A DNA stretch of 18,920 nucleotides, taken from H111-94 sp034436045. Lineage in GTDB: Bacteria; Chloroflexota; Ktedonobacteria; Ktedonobacterales; Ktedonobacteraceae. Location of the stretch: positions 1-18,920 of the forward strand of contig DAOTVZ010000181.1 of assembly GCA_034436045.1 (NCBI GenBank). The letters run 5' to 3'. Positions within the stretch are counted from its first letter, which is position 1; each line of letters starts with the position of its first letter. The translations under genes and the position numbers were made by a program. A model generated the notes under the pieces. The model saw only the letters and a list, made by a program, of their open reading frames with translations, made no database searches and had not been told where the DNA came from. This document shows positions 7,757-14,825 of this stretch, one piece after another.

Positions 7757-8215
7757 GTGACCTCGGTGATCTATCGCGGATGCGAGTTTCCTGCGGATTG
7801 CTATTACGATGTGGAGCGTGATGTCTGGGTACGCCGCGACGAGGATGGTTGTGTGACAATGGGCATGACCGATCCCGCGCAGGCGCAGTGTGGCAAGTTT
7901 GTGCATATTCGTTTCAAGGCTGTGGGCCGGACCATACAGCGTGGGCAGAGCGCGGCTACCGTAGAAAGCGCCAAGTGGGTTGGCCCGTTCCCGACTCCGC
8001 TCACTGGCGAAATCATTGCGACGAATGAGGCTGGTTTCAAGCGGAACATCTTGCTGGCGAACAAAGACCCCTATGGTGCTGGCTGGCTGGTGCGCTTGAA
8101 ACCCAGCCGCATTGACGAGGAGTGGCCATTATTGCTGTCCCAGGAGCAGGCTGTTGAACGCTATCGGACGAAGATCGAAGAGCGCAAGTTGCAGTGTTAT
8201 CGTTGCGCAGATTGA
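7757..8215 (+). CDS. lbpA: Lipoate-binding protein, GcvH-like (LbpA type), second copy
   Basis: A paralogue of the upstream lbpA: the lipoylation site is K73 in VESAKWVGP, followed by PLTGE and DPYGAGW. I choose the GTG at 7757 because GGAAGG (7743-7748) lies eight bases upstream and the resulting N-terminus matches the first copy in length. ATG 7736 is in frame but has no purine-rich site; it would add seven residues. The 152-residue protein has six cysteines, including C9 in GCEFP, aligned with C7 of the first copy, and a C-terminal C147-YR-C150 pair. The cysteine content is unusual for a GcvH fold. It probably carries lipoate for sulfur transfer in the sHdr pathway, and its 21-base gap to the ligase gene links it to that enzyme. 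Confidence 0.87.
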   Translation: MTSVIYRGCEFPADCYYDVERDVWVRRDEDGCVTMGMTDPAQAQCGKFVHIRFKAVGRTIQRGQSAATVESAKWVGPFPTPLTGEIIATNEAGFKRNILLANKDPYGAGWLVRLKPSRIDEEWPLLLSQEQAVERYRTKIEERKLQCYRCAD

Positions 8216-8236
8216 GGCAGAGAAGGGAGGTGTGAG

Positions 8237-9310
8237 ATGCGACTTCGCGTCATTGATGGGGGCATGGTTCCCTGGCTCGATAGTCAGGTGATCTATCATG
8301 CGGTAGCTTCGGCTATGACCGAGGCCAGCGAGGATACGCTGACGCTGGTGAACCCGGCGGAGCCATATGTCTGTATCGGCTATCACCAGGAACTGGAGAA
8401 AGAGGTTGATGTTACCTATTGTGCAGAACATGGGTTGCCCATTACGCGACGACAGGTTGGTGGCGGCGCGGTCTACCTTGATAGAGAGCAGTTATTCTGG
8501 CATTTCATCATTCATCGCACACGCGCGCCGTATCGCATAGAAGATGTCTACGCGCGCTACCTTGCAGGGCCGGTGAATGCGTTGCGCGCGATGGGTATTC
8601 CGGCCTATCATCGCCCGGTCAACGATATTCAGGTAGAGGGGCGCAAGATCGGCGGCACAGGCGCAGCAACTATCGGCGAGGCGATGGTTGTGGTGGGCAG
8701 CCTTATTTTCGATTTCGACTATGAAGTAATGACGCACGTTCTCAAGGTGCCGTCAGAAAAGTTTCGTGATAAAGTCTACCAGAGCTTACGCGAGTATCTC
8801 ACAACGATTCGACGCGAACTCGGTGACAAAGCACCAACCTGGGATGAGGGCAAGCGTCTTCTGATCGACCAGATTGGCGCGACGCTAGGTGTTGATGTCT
8901 ACCGCGATACTCTGAACGAGCGCGAGCAGCGTGAGATGGTCAGATTGCGCGAGGTATTGAGCAGCAAGGCATGGCTGGAGCAATCCGGCGGCCTGAGACG
9001 TCCCGGCGTGAAGATTGCCGAAGGAGTCCACGTGCAGGAAGGAGCCTATAAAGCCCCTGGCGGTCTGCTGCGCGCCACCGTTCGCGTGCGTGATCAGCTA
9101 CTGGATGATGTGACGCTTAGCGGTGATTTCTTCATCTACCCGCAGGATGCGATTGGTGCTCTGACGCAAGTGCTGGCAGGCTCGGCCTTAGCGCAGCAAG
9201 AATTGCACGAGCGGGTTACGCTCTTCTGGAAGGATAATCGTATTCAGGCTCCTGGCATCACGCCCGATGATGTGGTTCATGTCATTATGCAGGCAAGTAG
9301 TTCAGTATAG
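8237..9310 (+). CDS. Lipoate-protein ligase (sLpl-like), first copy
   Basis: This 357-residue enzyme belongs to the LplA/LipB superfamily and should activate lipoate (or octanoate) with ATP and load it onto LbpA. Visible marks are EPYVCIGYHQ near residue 43, the lipoyl-AMP loop RRQVGGGAVYLD near 71-82, and the catalytic-lysine motif GRKIGGTG with K137. After residue about 255 comes an LplB/C-terminal accessory domain (APGGLLRATV, then LSGDFF), so both ligase halves are fused. GGGAGG lies upstream of ATG 8237. It directly follows two lbpA genes, which are its likely substrates. Specific sLpl ligases of this kind accompany sHdr loci in characterised sulfur oxidisers. It ends what looks like the first transcript; a 168-base gap follows. 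Confidence 0.88.
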   Translation: MRLRVIDGGMVPWLDSQVIYHAVASAMTEASEDTLTLVNPAEPYVCIGYHQELEKEVDVTYCAEHGLPITRRQVGGGAVYLDREQLFWHFIIHRTRAPYRIEDVYARYLAGPVNALRAMGIPAYHRPVNDIQVEGRKIGGTGAATIGEAMVVVGSLIFDFDYEVMTHVLKVPSEKFRDKVYQSLREYLTTIRRELGDKAPTWDEGKRLLIDQIGATLGVDVYRDTLNEREQREMVRLREVLSSKAWLEQSGGLRRPGVKIAEGVHVQEGAYKAPGGLLRATVRVRDQLLDDVTLSGDFFIYPQDAIGALTQVLAGSALAQQELHERVTLFWKDNRIQAPGITPDDVVHVIMQASSSV

Positions 9311-9478
9311 AGACACTGATTTTTGCCAATGTTGTTTGTCATAGTAGGGGTTTGATTCATCAAACCCAGAAGTTAGATGAATCAATTCCCTACTTATTCC
9401 GGTTCTCGAAAGTCGGCTAGAAACTTCTGGCATATCTGGCTACATTCATGGAGACCGGAGCAGAAAAGGAGTCGCGCA
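9311..9478 (+). promoter_or_regulatory. Non-coding leader of the dsrE cassette with nested inverted repeats
   Basis: The 168 bases between the first ligase and dsrE hold a 19-bp imperfect inverted repeat. The left arm is 9343-9361 and the right arm 9376-9394; 17 of 19 positions pair, with a 14-nt spacer. Overlapping the left arm is a perfect local hairpin at 9348-9367 (GGGTTTGA, loop TTCA, TCAAACCC). The two structures share bases and cannot form together. No T-tract follows either one, and I found no convincing -35/-10 pair. The segment may be an operator, an RNA switch or the leader of a separate transcript. Confidence 0.55.
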
Positions 9479-10057
9479 ATGGATATGCAAACCGAAACAC
9501 CGCAGCAAACGTTGTCCCCTGAACTGGAGCGCCTGATCCGCGAACGAGTGGATGCCTACTTGCAAGAGAAGGAGGCCGAGAAGGAGACACGCACGCCCAG
9601 GCTTGCCATCATTGCCACCAAAGGCACGCTCGATTGGGCCTATCCGCCGTTGATTTTGGCGACAACGGCAGCCGCGCTGGGATGGGATGTGGGCATTTTC
9701 TTCACCTTCTATGGCCTGAACATCATTCACAAGCACAAGACGAAGCATCTGAGCGTTGCTCCGCTGGCGAATCCGGCCATGCCTATGCCTGTGCCAAACA
9801 TTGTTGGCGCGATCCCCGGCATGACCGCGATGGGAACAACAGTCATGAAGAGGATGTTCAAGGCCCATAACGTCGCCTCGATTGATGAATTGCTGCAACT
9901 GGCGATTGATGCCGGGGTCAAACTGTGGCCGTGCGGCATGACGATGGATGTCTTTGGCTATAAGCCAGAGGATTTCATCGATGGGGTAGAGCAGGTATGC
10001 GGAGCAACGCATTTCATCGGCTATGCGAAGGATGCCGATGTTTCCCTGTTCATCTAA
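9479..10057 (+). CDS. DsrE-family sulfurtransferase (DsrE2/DsrE3-like)
   Basis: DsrE-type proteins carry persulfide sulfur on a conserved cysteine and feed cytoplasmic sulfur-oxidising enzymes. Here the DsrE fold is seen in RLAIIATKGTLDWAYPP, then GWDVGIFFTFYGL, and the key segment PCGMTMDVFGY with C152. A second cysteine, C174, lies near the C-terminus. An N-terminal charged helix of about 38 residues precedes the domain. No membrane segment is obvious. I start at ATG 9479, seven bases after AAGGAGT; an upstream in-frame ATG at 9377 has no ribosome site and falls inside the leader repeat. No TusA or rhodanese gene is in the window. In sHdr loci dsrE3A-type genes are common, which supports a sulfur-delivery role. 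Subfamily (E2 or E3) is not settled. Confidence 0.8.
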   Translation: MDMQTETPQQTLSPELERLIRERVDAYLQEKEAEKETRTPRLAIIATKGTLDWAYPPLILATTAAALGWDVGIFFTFYGLNIIHKHKTKHLSVAPLANPAMPMPVPNIVGAIPGMTAMGTTVMKRMFKAHNVASIDELLQLAIDAGVKLWPCGMTMDVFGYKPEDFIDGVEQVCGATHFIGYAKDADVSLFI

Positions 10058-10081
10058 GACGTTTATAAAGGGCACGCTATC

Positions 10082-10855
10082 ATGCCGGATAAGGTTATCT
10101 GCTTGAGCGTGCTGCGTGGCGTCTCAGCACGGGCGGCAGCTATTCTTGATGGCTATCCAGCGGAGCGCGCGGTATGGGTTCCTGCTGCCGCCTTCGCACA
10201 GTTTATGCACCGGCTCTGCTGGGACGATTTCAGCACGCTGGACCTGCGGCTTCTGGAGGGCCTCGAACCTGCTGATCGCAACGCGCTGATTGAAGAGTTG
10301 CGGAGCTATAACCTGCGCCTGCGCCGTCAGCGCGAGCGGGTCAGCCACTTTCACGCGGCATATCAACGCTGGCTCGACGAGCGTGAGCAGCAAATACCAT
10401 CCGAATATCGGGAGCGACTCCGCTTCTGGAAGCGGCGCTATGGCTCTTATGAGTATTACCGCATTACAGGGCTGGCAACGAAAACTGGCTATCAACGTCT
10501 TGTCGATGACCCGCATGGTTGTATGGAGGCGTTTGAGCAAGCTTTTAACAGGTTGGAGCAGGAGCTTGAATTCGAGCGCCTTCGTAGGGAGCAGGCAGAG
10601 GCGGATTGGTGGGCAAATGATGCTTATCTGTCTACAGAGGGATCATATCTGGAGAGAGTGAAGGAGGCCCTGTATCGTCTGGGCCTCTCGCCCGGTGCGA
10701 CGCTGGACGAGATTCGGCGTGCGTATCGCCGTAAGGCGAAAGCGCTTCATCCTGATCGGCACGGGGAGCGTTTCACATCACAAATGGCGGCCTTGAATCG
10801 TGATTACGCTTTTCTGTGTCAGTTTTATCGCTCAGCGACGGCGGTAGAGGAGTGA
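10082..10855 (+). CDS. J-domain (DnaJ-like) protein with unrecognised N-terminal region
   Basis: The last 65 residues or so form a J-domain: LGLSPGATLDEIRRAYRRKA, then the diagnostic H223-P224-D225 in ALHPDRHG, and a final helix. J-domains stimulate Hsp70 ATPase and bring clients to it. The preceding 190 residues match no family I know. They are rich in Arg, Glu and Leu with probable long helices and coiled coil at about 80-125 and 160-185. No zinc-finger or G/F region of classical DnaJ is present and no DnaK gene is near. The gene sits 24 bases after dsrE and runs into the next small gene five bases later, so it belongs to the sulfur/lipoate cassette. A role in assembling or protecting cluster- or lipoate-bearing proteins is inference. 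Confidence 0.82.
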   Translation: MPDKVICLSVLRGVSARAAAILDGYPAERAVWVPAAAFAQFMHRLCWDDFSTLDLRLLEGLEPADRNALIEELRSYNLRLRRQRERVSHFHAAYQRWLDEREQQIPSEYRERLRFWKRRYGSYEYYRITGLATKTGYQRLVDDPHGCMEAFEQAFNRLEQELEFERLRREQAEADWWANDAYLSTEGSYLERVKEALYRLGLSPGATLDEIRRAYRRKAKALHPDRHGERFTSQMAALNRDYAFLCQFYRSATAVEE

Positions 10856-10860
10856 ATAAG

Positions 10861-11067
10861 ATGAGCAGTATAGAGTTAGAGGCGGTCATCGAGAGCTTTG
10901 TGCAGATGTTATCCGATGATGCAACGCGCAGCCGCGAGGAGATTGCCGCTCTGCTCAATCGCTGGGAAGAGCAAGGTTACATCAATCGCCAGATGCGTGC
11001 CATCATCGTGCAGCGGCTACGGGCAAAATGGCAGGCCGAACGGACATCGAGTCATAACCAGGAATAA
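10861..11067 (+). CDS. Small conserved-looking hypothetical protein, 68 residues
   Basis: I do not recognise this protein. It is highly charged, lacks cysteine, and seems fully helical, with a middle part (REEIAALLNRWEEQGYINRQ) that could be a small helix-turn-helix-like fold or a coiled-coil partner. It starts at ATG 10861, eight bases after AGGAG, which overlaps the end of the J-domain gene; an earlier ATG at 10816 in the same frame would overlap that gene further without a good site. Tight coupling suggests translation together with the J-domain protein and perhaps a shared complex. It is separated from the next lbpA by 61 bases. Confidence 0.65.
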   Translation: MSSIELEAVIESFVQMLSDDATRSREEIAALLNRWEEQGYINRQMRAIIVQRLRAKWQAERTSSHNQE

Positions 11068-11128
11068 ATGGACATATACAAGTGTGCGACGCTCCCGAAA
11101 TGGGGAGCTATGAAGAAATGAGGCTTGT

Positions 11129-11557
11129 ATGGCGATGGAGACACAACAGCATCGGTTTCCGCCTGAACTGTATTATGAGAGCCGGAGCCGTCTCTGGATG
11201 CGTATTGAGGGGGAAATCGCCACCGTCGGCTTGAGCGCGCTTGCGCTGGAAACCTTCGGTGATATCGTCTATGTTGCCACGAGCAAGACTGGAGCGCTCG
11301 TCGAGCGCGGTCAGAGTATAGGCTCGATAGAGGCGGCAAAGATGGTTGATGATCTGGTTGCACCCGTTAGTGGTGAAATCGTGGCTTTTAACGAAGAAGT
11401 GCGGCGCAATCCGGCACTCATCAATGCTGATCCCTACGGTACTGGCTGGCTGCTCAAAATCAAACTTTCGGCGTGGGAACAAGATGCAGCCGCTCTGCTG
11501 CATGGCCTGACACTGGAACGCTGGCTCGCAGAACAGTGGGGAGAGGTGAAGCGATGA
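11129..11557 (+). CDS. lbpA: Lipoate-binding protein, GcvH-like (LbpA type), third and divergent copy
   Basis: The 142-residue protein has the GcvH-like fold, with lysine K71 in IEAAKMVDDLVAPVSGEI and the DPYGTGW motif near residues 102-108. Unlike the two upstream copies it has AAKMVDD instead of KWVGP around the lysine, has no cysteine at all, and looks closer to a standard GcvH. The gene overlaps the following ligase by four bases (ATGA at 11554-11557), so the two are translationally coupled and this ligase is its likely partner. Start ATG 11129 follows GAGG by about five bases. No glycine cleavage genes are nearby, so a sulfur-pathway carrier is preferred, though a general lipoyl carrier used for on-protein lipoate synthesis is also possible. 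Confidence 0.83.
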   Translation: MAMETQQHRFPPELYYESRSRLWMRIEGEIATVGLSALALETFGDIVYVATSKTGALVERGQSIGSIEAAKMVDDLVAPVSGEIVAFNEEVRRNPALINADPYGTGWLLKIKLSAWEQDAAALLHGLTLERWLAEQWGEVKR

Positions 11558-12684
11558 ACGAATGGCGTTTGATACAAGATGACGATGTAAGCGCCTCTTT
11601 TGGTCTGGCAGCCGATGAATGTCTGGCGCACCGTGTTGGAGCAGGGACGAGTCAACCGACGCTACGCTTGTATACTTACCGTTCTTACTGCGCGCTGGTC
11701 GGACGCTTTCAGAATGTCGATAACGAGGTCAACCGGGCGTATTGTGCCGCGAACGGCGTCGTGCTCAACCGGCGGCCTACCGGCGGGGGGGCGATCATCA
11801 TGGGACGGGAGCAGCTTGGCATTGCGCTCTGCATTCCGGGGCGGGAGGAGGATTCGTACCGTCATGCCCGTGAGTTGATGGTGCATTTTTCGGCAGGCAT
11901 CATCAGAGGTTTAGAGGCGCTTGGTATTCAGGCTGCCTTCTGGGGCAAAAACGATGTTGAAGTCCAACACCGCAAAGTAGCCGGGCTGGGAGTGTATCGT
12001 GCGCCTGAAGGCGGTTTGCTGTTTCACGCATCGGTGCTGGTCGATCTTGACATTGCCTTGATGCTGCATGTCCTCAAGACGCCATTTGAGAAAATTACCG
12101 ACAAAGCCATTGCCACTGTTGCTGATCGCATCACGACTATTCGTCGTACACGTGGAGGGCCTGTTACACTGGATGAGGTTCGTGTAGCCATCGCCGAGGG
12201 TTATCGCAAGGTATTTGGCGTTTCGCTGGCTCCCGGCTATTTTCTACGCGAAGAACTGGCCGCCATCGACGAACTGGAGCAGAGCAAATACCTGACACCA
12301 GAGTGGGTATACCAGACAACGGCGATCCCTGATACCTTCGGCTCGGCGAAGATCAAGACTCCTGCCGGTCTGCTCGATGTGCGCGCGACACTGGCGGGCG
12401 ACACCATTAAGGCAATCTTCATCGGAGGAGATTTTTTCGCTGCTGAGGGGGCGATAGCCGATCTCGAAGCACGTCTGCGCTGGCATCCAGCCAGCCTGGA
12501 AAGGGTGCGGGCGACGCTGGCTAAGGGGTACGCAGAATACGTCGGCCAGTTGGATCATCTTCCATTGGAGGCATTGCAAGAGGCAATCGGGCGGGCTGTA
12601 CGCGCTGCTCAGAAAGCCGAATCCGCTGCCCGTGCCGACCCGTATGGCTGCTTTGTCAATCCTCAGAAGCAGGTAATGTCATGA
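11554..12684 (+). CDS. Lipoate-protein ligase family enzyme, second copy
   Basis: This 376-residue LplA-like enzyme has the loop NRRPTGGGAIIMG near residues 70-82 and the catalytic-lysine site HRKVAGLG with K141, so ligase chemistry should be possible. The accessory domain is present at the C-terminal side (KIKTPAGLLDV, then IGGDFF). It differs clearly from the first and third ligases: FGLAADECL replaces the PWLxxQxxYH start shared by those two. Start ATG 11554 overlaps the stop of the third lbpA and its own stop overlaps the next radical SAM gene (ATGA at 12681-12684), so three genes are coupled. An upstream in-frame ATG at 11473 would lie inside lbpA and is rejected. Its substrate may be octanoate rather than lipoate, given the coupled synthase; this is inference. 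Confidence 0.86.
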   Translation: MNEWRLIQDDDVSASFGLAADECLAHRVGAGTSQPTLRLYTYRSYCALVGRFQNVDNEVNRAYCAANGVVLNRRPTGGGAIIMGREQLGIALCIPGREEDSYRHARELMVHFSAGIIRGLEALGIQAAFWGKNDVEVQHRKVAGLGVYRAPEGGLLFHASVLVDLDIALMLHVLKTPFEKITDKAIATVADRITTIRRTRGGPVTLDEVRVAIAEGYRKVFGVSLAPGYFLREELAAIDELEQSKYLTPEWVYQTTAIPDTFGSAKIKTPAGLLDVRATLAGDTIKAIFIGGDFFAAEGAIADLEARLRWHPASLERVRATLAKGYAEYVGQLDHLPLEALQEAIGRAVRAAQKAESAARADPYGCFVNPQKQVMS

Positions 12685-13697
12685 GTGAAACTGTCTTTGT
12701 TGCGCTGGACACAATGCAGGCAGCCTCTATAGAGCAAGCCTACGCTCCGCCTGTGCGGCAGGCGATGGAGAAAGCATTCGCGCTGCGCCGCGAACATTTT
12801 CCAGACGAAATTACGTTTCATGCCCCCGGTCTGCGACGCTATAAAACAGCCGAATATCCCGATCAGGATCACCGGAGCTTTGTGTCGATCAGCCTGACGG
12901 GAGCGGAATGCGCGCTGGCTTGCGATCACTGCAACATGAATATTCTCAAAGGCATGACGCCGTTGCCCAGGTTCGGCGGCTCGCTCTTTGAGCTATGCTA
13001 CGAACTGGCGAGCCTGGGTGCGGCGGGTGTGCTGATCTCCGGCGGCAGCAATAAAAAAGGACGTGTGCCGCTCCTCAAGCATATTCCTGACCTGATTCGT
13101 GTACGGCGCGAACTGGGTTTGACGATCCGCATCCATCCGGGCATTCCCGACGAGGAAACTGTGGCAGGATTGGCAGAAGTTGGTCTTGATGGTGCCATGA
13201 TGGATATTATCGGCGACAACGACACTATCCGCGACGTGTATCATCTCACCGAAACCACCATTGATGATTACGAGCGTGCGCTTGCTCTTCTTGAGCGTTA
13301 CAATGTACCGTCTATTCCGCATATCATCCTGGGGTTGCACTATGGGCAGATGCGTGGTGAACATAAAGCACTGGAGATCATCGCTCGCCATCGCCATCAG
13401 GCCGTTGTGCTGGTGATTTTGATGCCTCTTTCCGGCACTCAGATGGTGCATGTCACGCCGCCACCGGTTAAGGAAATCATACAGTTTTTTGTCCACGCAC
13501 GCATGACGCTGCCCGCGTCTCCTCTGATGCTGGGCTGCGCCCGTCCTGCCGGATACAGTAAATTACAGACCGACCGCGCGGCGGTGGATGCTGGCTTCAA
13601 CGGTATTGCCTATCCTGCCCAGGGCATTATTACTTATGCCCAACAACGTGGTCTGCAACCGAAACTGATCAATGCCTGCTGCGGTGTACAGTGGTAG
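12681..13697 (+). CDS. lipS1: Radical SAM lipoyl synthase component, LipS1-like
   Basis: The 338-residue protein has the radical SAM cluster motif C77-x3-C81-x2-C84 (CALACDHC), a GG-containing SAM-binding stretch (LISGGSNKKG), and a TIM-barrel pattern ending in LGCARPAGYSK and a C-terminal NACCGVQW. It is the first of two adjacent radical SAM genes following a lipoate ligase, the arrangement known for the two-protein LipS1/LipS2 lipoyl synthase that inserts sulfur at C6 and C8 of protein-bound octanoate. The extra cysteines near the C-terminus may bind the auxiliary cluster that donates sulfur. Four-base overlap with the ligase couples them. Which of the pair is LipS1 and which LipS2 is assigned by order and by the more biotin-synthase-like look of the second; that split is uncertain. 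Confidence 0.78.
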   Translation: MSETVFVALDTMQAASIEQAYAPPVRQAMEKAFALRREHFPDEITFHAPGLRRYKTAEYPDQDHRSFVSISLTGAECALACDHCNMNILKGMTPLPRFGGSLFELCYELASLGAAGVLISGGSNKKGRVPLLKHIPDLIRVRRELGLTIRIHPGIPDEETVAGLAEVGLDGAMMDIIGDNDTIRDVYHLTETTIDDYERALALLERYNVPSIPHIILGLHYGQMRGEHKALEIIARHRHQAVVLVILMPLSGTQMVHVTPPPVKEIIQFFVHARMTLPASPLMLGCARPAGYSKLQTDRAAVDAGFNGIAYPAQGIITYAQQRGLQPKLINACCGVQW

Positions 13698-13725
13698 CGC
13701 GGAGAAACGTGCAAGGAGAACATTG

Positions 13726-14823
13726 ATGGCAAAAGTGACCGTGCCTTTTAAAGAGCAGATGGAGCAGTTCCAAATTTCCCCCGACTATGTGCGTATTTCG
13801 ATGGCCGCCGCGATTCAATTAGGCTTGAAGCCGGGGCTGATGTTTCGTGGTGCAACCTGCGGCTGCATCAATCTCTTACAAAATTATCCCGAAGGCTGCT
13901 ATGCGAACTGTGCTTACTGCGGTCTGGCGCGTGAACGCCCTGGCAATCCCGAAGACAATACTTTTATCCGTGTGGCGTGGCCACTGTACGCGACCGATCT
14001 GGTGGCTGAGAAAATCGCTGAACACAAAGATGAGATTGGGCGCGTGTGCATTGCTCAAGTGCAGGATCACCGCGCCTATGAAGATCTGGTAGATATGATC
14101 AGGCGTGTGCGCCGTTTGAGCGATGTTGCCATCTCTGCACTAGTTTCTGCTACCACCCTCAATGTCGAGCGTCTGTACCGTATTCAGGAGTCAGGAGCCG
14201 ATATCATTGGCGTGGGCCTGGATGGTGCCAGTAAGGCAGTTTTTGAAGAGACACGCGGCAGAAAAGCCCGTGGCCCACACGACTGGGATTATCACTGGCA
14301 TATCGTGCGCGAAGCGCGTCGCATCTACGGTCCAATGAAAGTCAACTGCCATCTCGTCGTAGGTCTTGGCGAGACGGATCGTGATTTGATCGATATGTTT
14401 TACCTGGGGAAAGAAGAGCGGATCGCCATGTATCTGTTCAGTTTCAATCCTGAACCCGGCACGGCGATGCAGCACGTGCCACGCGCTCCACTCCATCGTT
14501 GGCGGCGTATCCAACTGATAAAGTACTTGATTGAGCATGAAAATCTTGAGCGCAGCCTGATCGAGTTCGACGAAGCCGGGAACCTGCGGCGAATCGACGC
14601 GCCGGAGATGATGATCGAGGCGGCGATCAAGAGAGGCCAGCCTTTCATGACCAACGGCTGTCCCGATAAGGATGGGAAGCTAGCCTGCAATCGTCCCTAC
14701 GGGTCATATCGCCCCGGCGAGGCTTTCCGCGATTATCCTTTCTTGCCGATGGCCGAGGATCTGCTGCAAATCCGTCAACAGATTCGCCTGGAAGAAGTCT
14801 GGCATGCGCAAGGAGAAGAATAG
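13726..14823 (+). CDS. lipS2: Radical SAM lipoyl synthase component, LipS2-like
   Basis: A 365-residue biotin-synthase-like radical SAM protein with the motif C58-YAN-C62-AY-C65 and additional cysteines C45 and C47 just before it. Later blocks are LVSATTLNVERL, a VGVGLDGA-like turn (IIGVGLDGAS), LVVGLGETDRD, and a C-terminal NGCPDKDGKLACNRPYGS segment whose cysteines could hold an auxiliary cluster. Automatic naming as biotin synthase would be misleading because no biotin genes are near and the partner radical SAM gene and ligases flank it. ATG 13726 follows AAGGAG by seven bases; an in-frame ATG at 13672 lies inside the previous gene. Proposed reaction: one of the two sulfur insertions into octanoyl-LbpA. 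Pair membership is well supported; numbering is not. Confidence 0.8.
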   Translation: MAKVTVPFKEQMEQFQISPDYVRISMAAAIQLGLKPGLMFRGATCGCINLLQNYPEGCYANCAYCGLARERPGNPEDNTFIRVAWPLYATDLVAEKIAEHKDEIGRVCIAQVQDHRAYEDLVDMIRRVRRLSDVAISALVSATTLNVERLYRIQESGADIIGVGLDGASKAVFEETRGRKARGPHDWDYHWHIVREARRIYGPMKVNCHLVVGLGETDRDLIDMFYLGKEERIAMYLFSFNPEPGTAMQHVPRAPLHRWRRIQLIKYLIEHENLERSLIEFDEAGNLRRIDAPEMMIEAAIKRGQPFMTNGCPDKDGKLACNRPYGSYRPGEAFRDYPFLPMAEDLLQIRQQIRLEEVWHAQGEE

Positions 14824-14825
14824 CG

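Noticed and set aside
9348..9367. Rho-independent terminator after the first ligase
   Set aside because: The 8-bp hairpin is perfect, but no T-run follows on either strand.
9377..9478. Longer DsrE protein starting at ATG 9377
   Set aside because: That ATG has no ribosome site and lies in the right arm of the leader repeat; ATG 9479 has AAGGAGT at good spacing, and the added residues do not resemble the family.
7198..11557. Annotating the three GcvH-like proteins as glycine cleavage H proteins
   Set aside because: No gcvT or gcvP is present, the copies sit with Hdr, ligase and lipoyl synthase genes, and two of them have the KWVGP context rather than a standard H-protein site.
12681..14823. 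Calling the two radical SAM genes biotin synthases
   Set aside because: No biotin pathway gene is nearby; the adjacent radical SAM pair among lipoate ligases and carriers fits LipS1/LipS2 much better.
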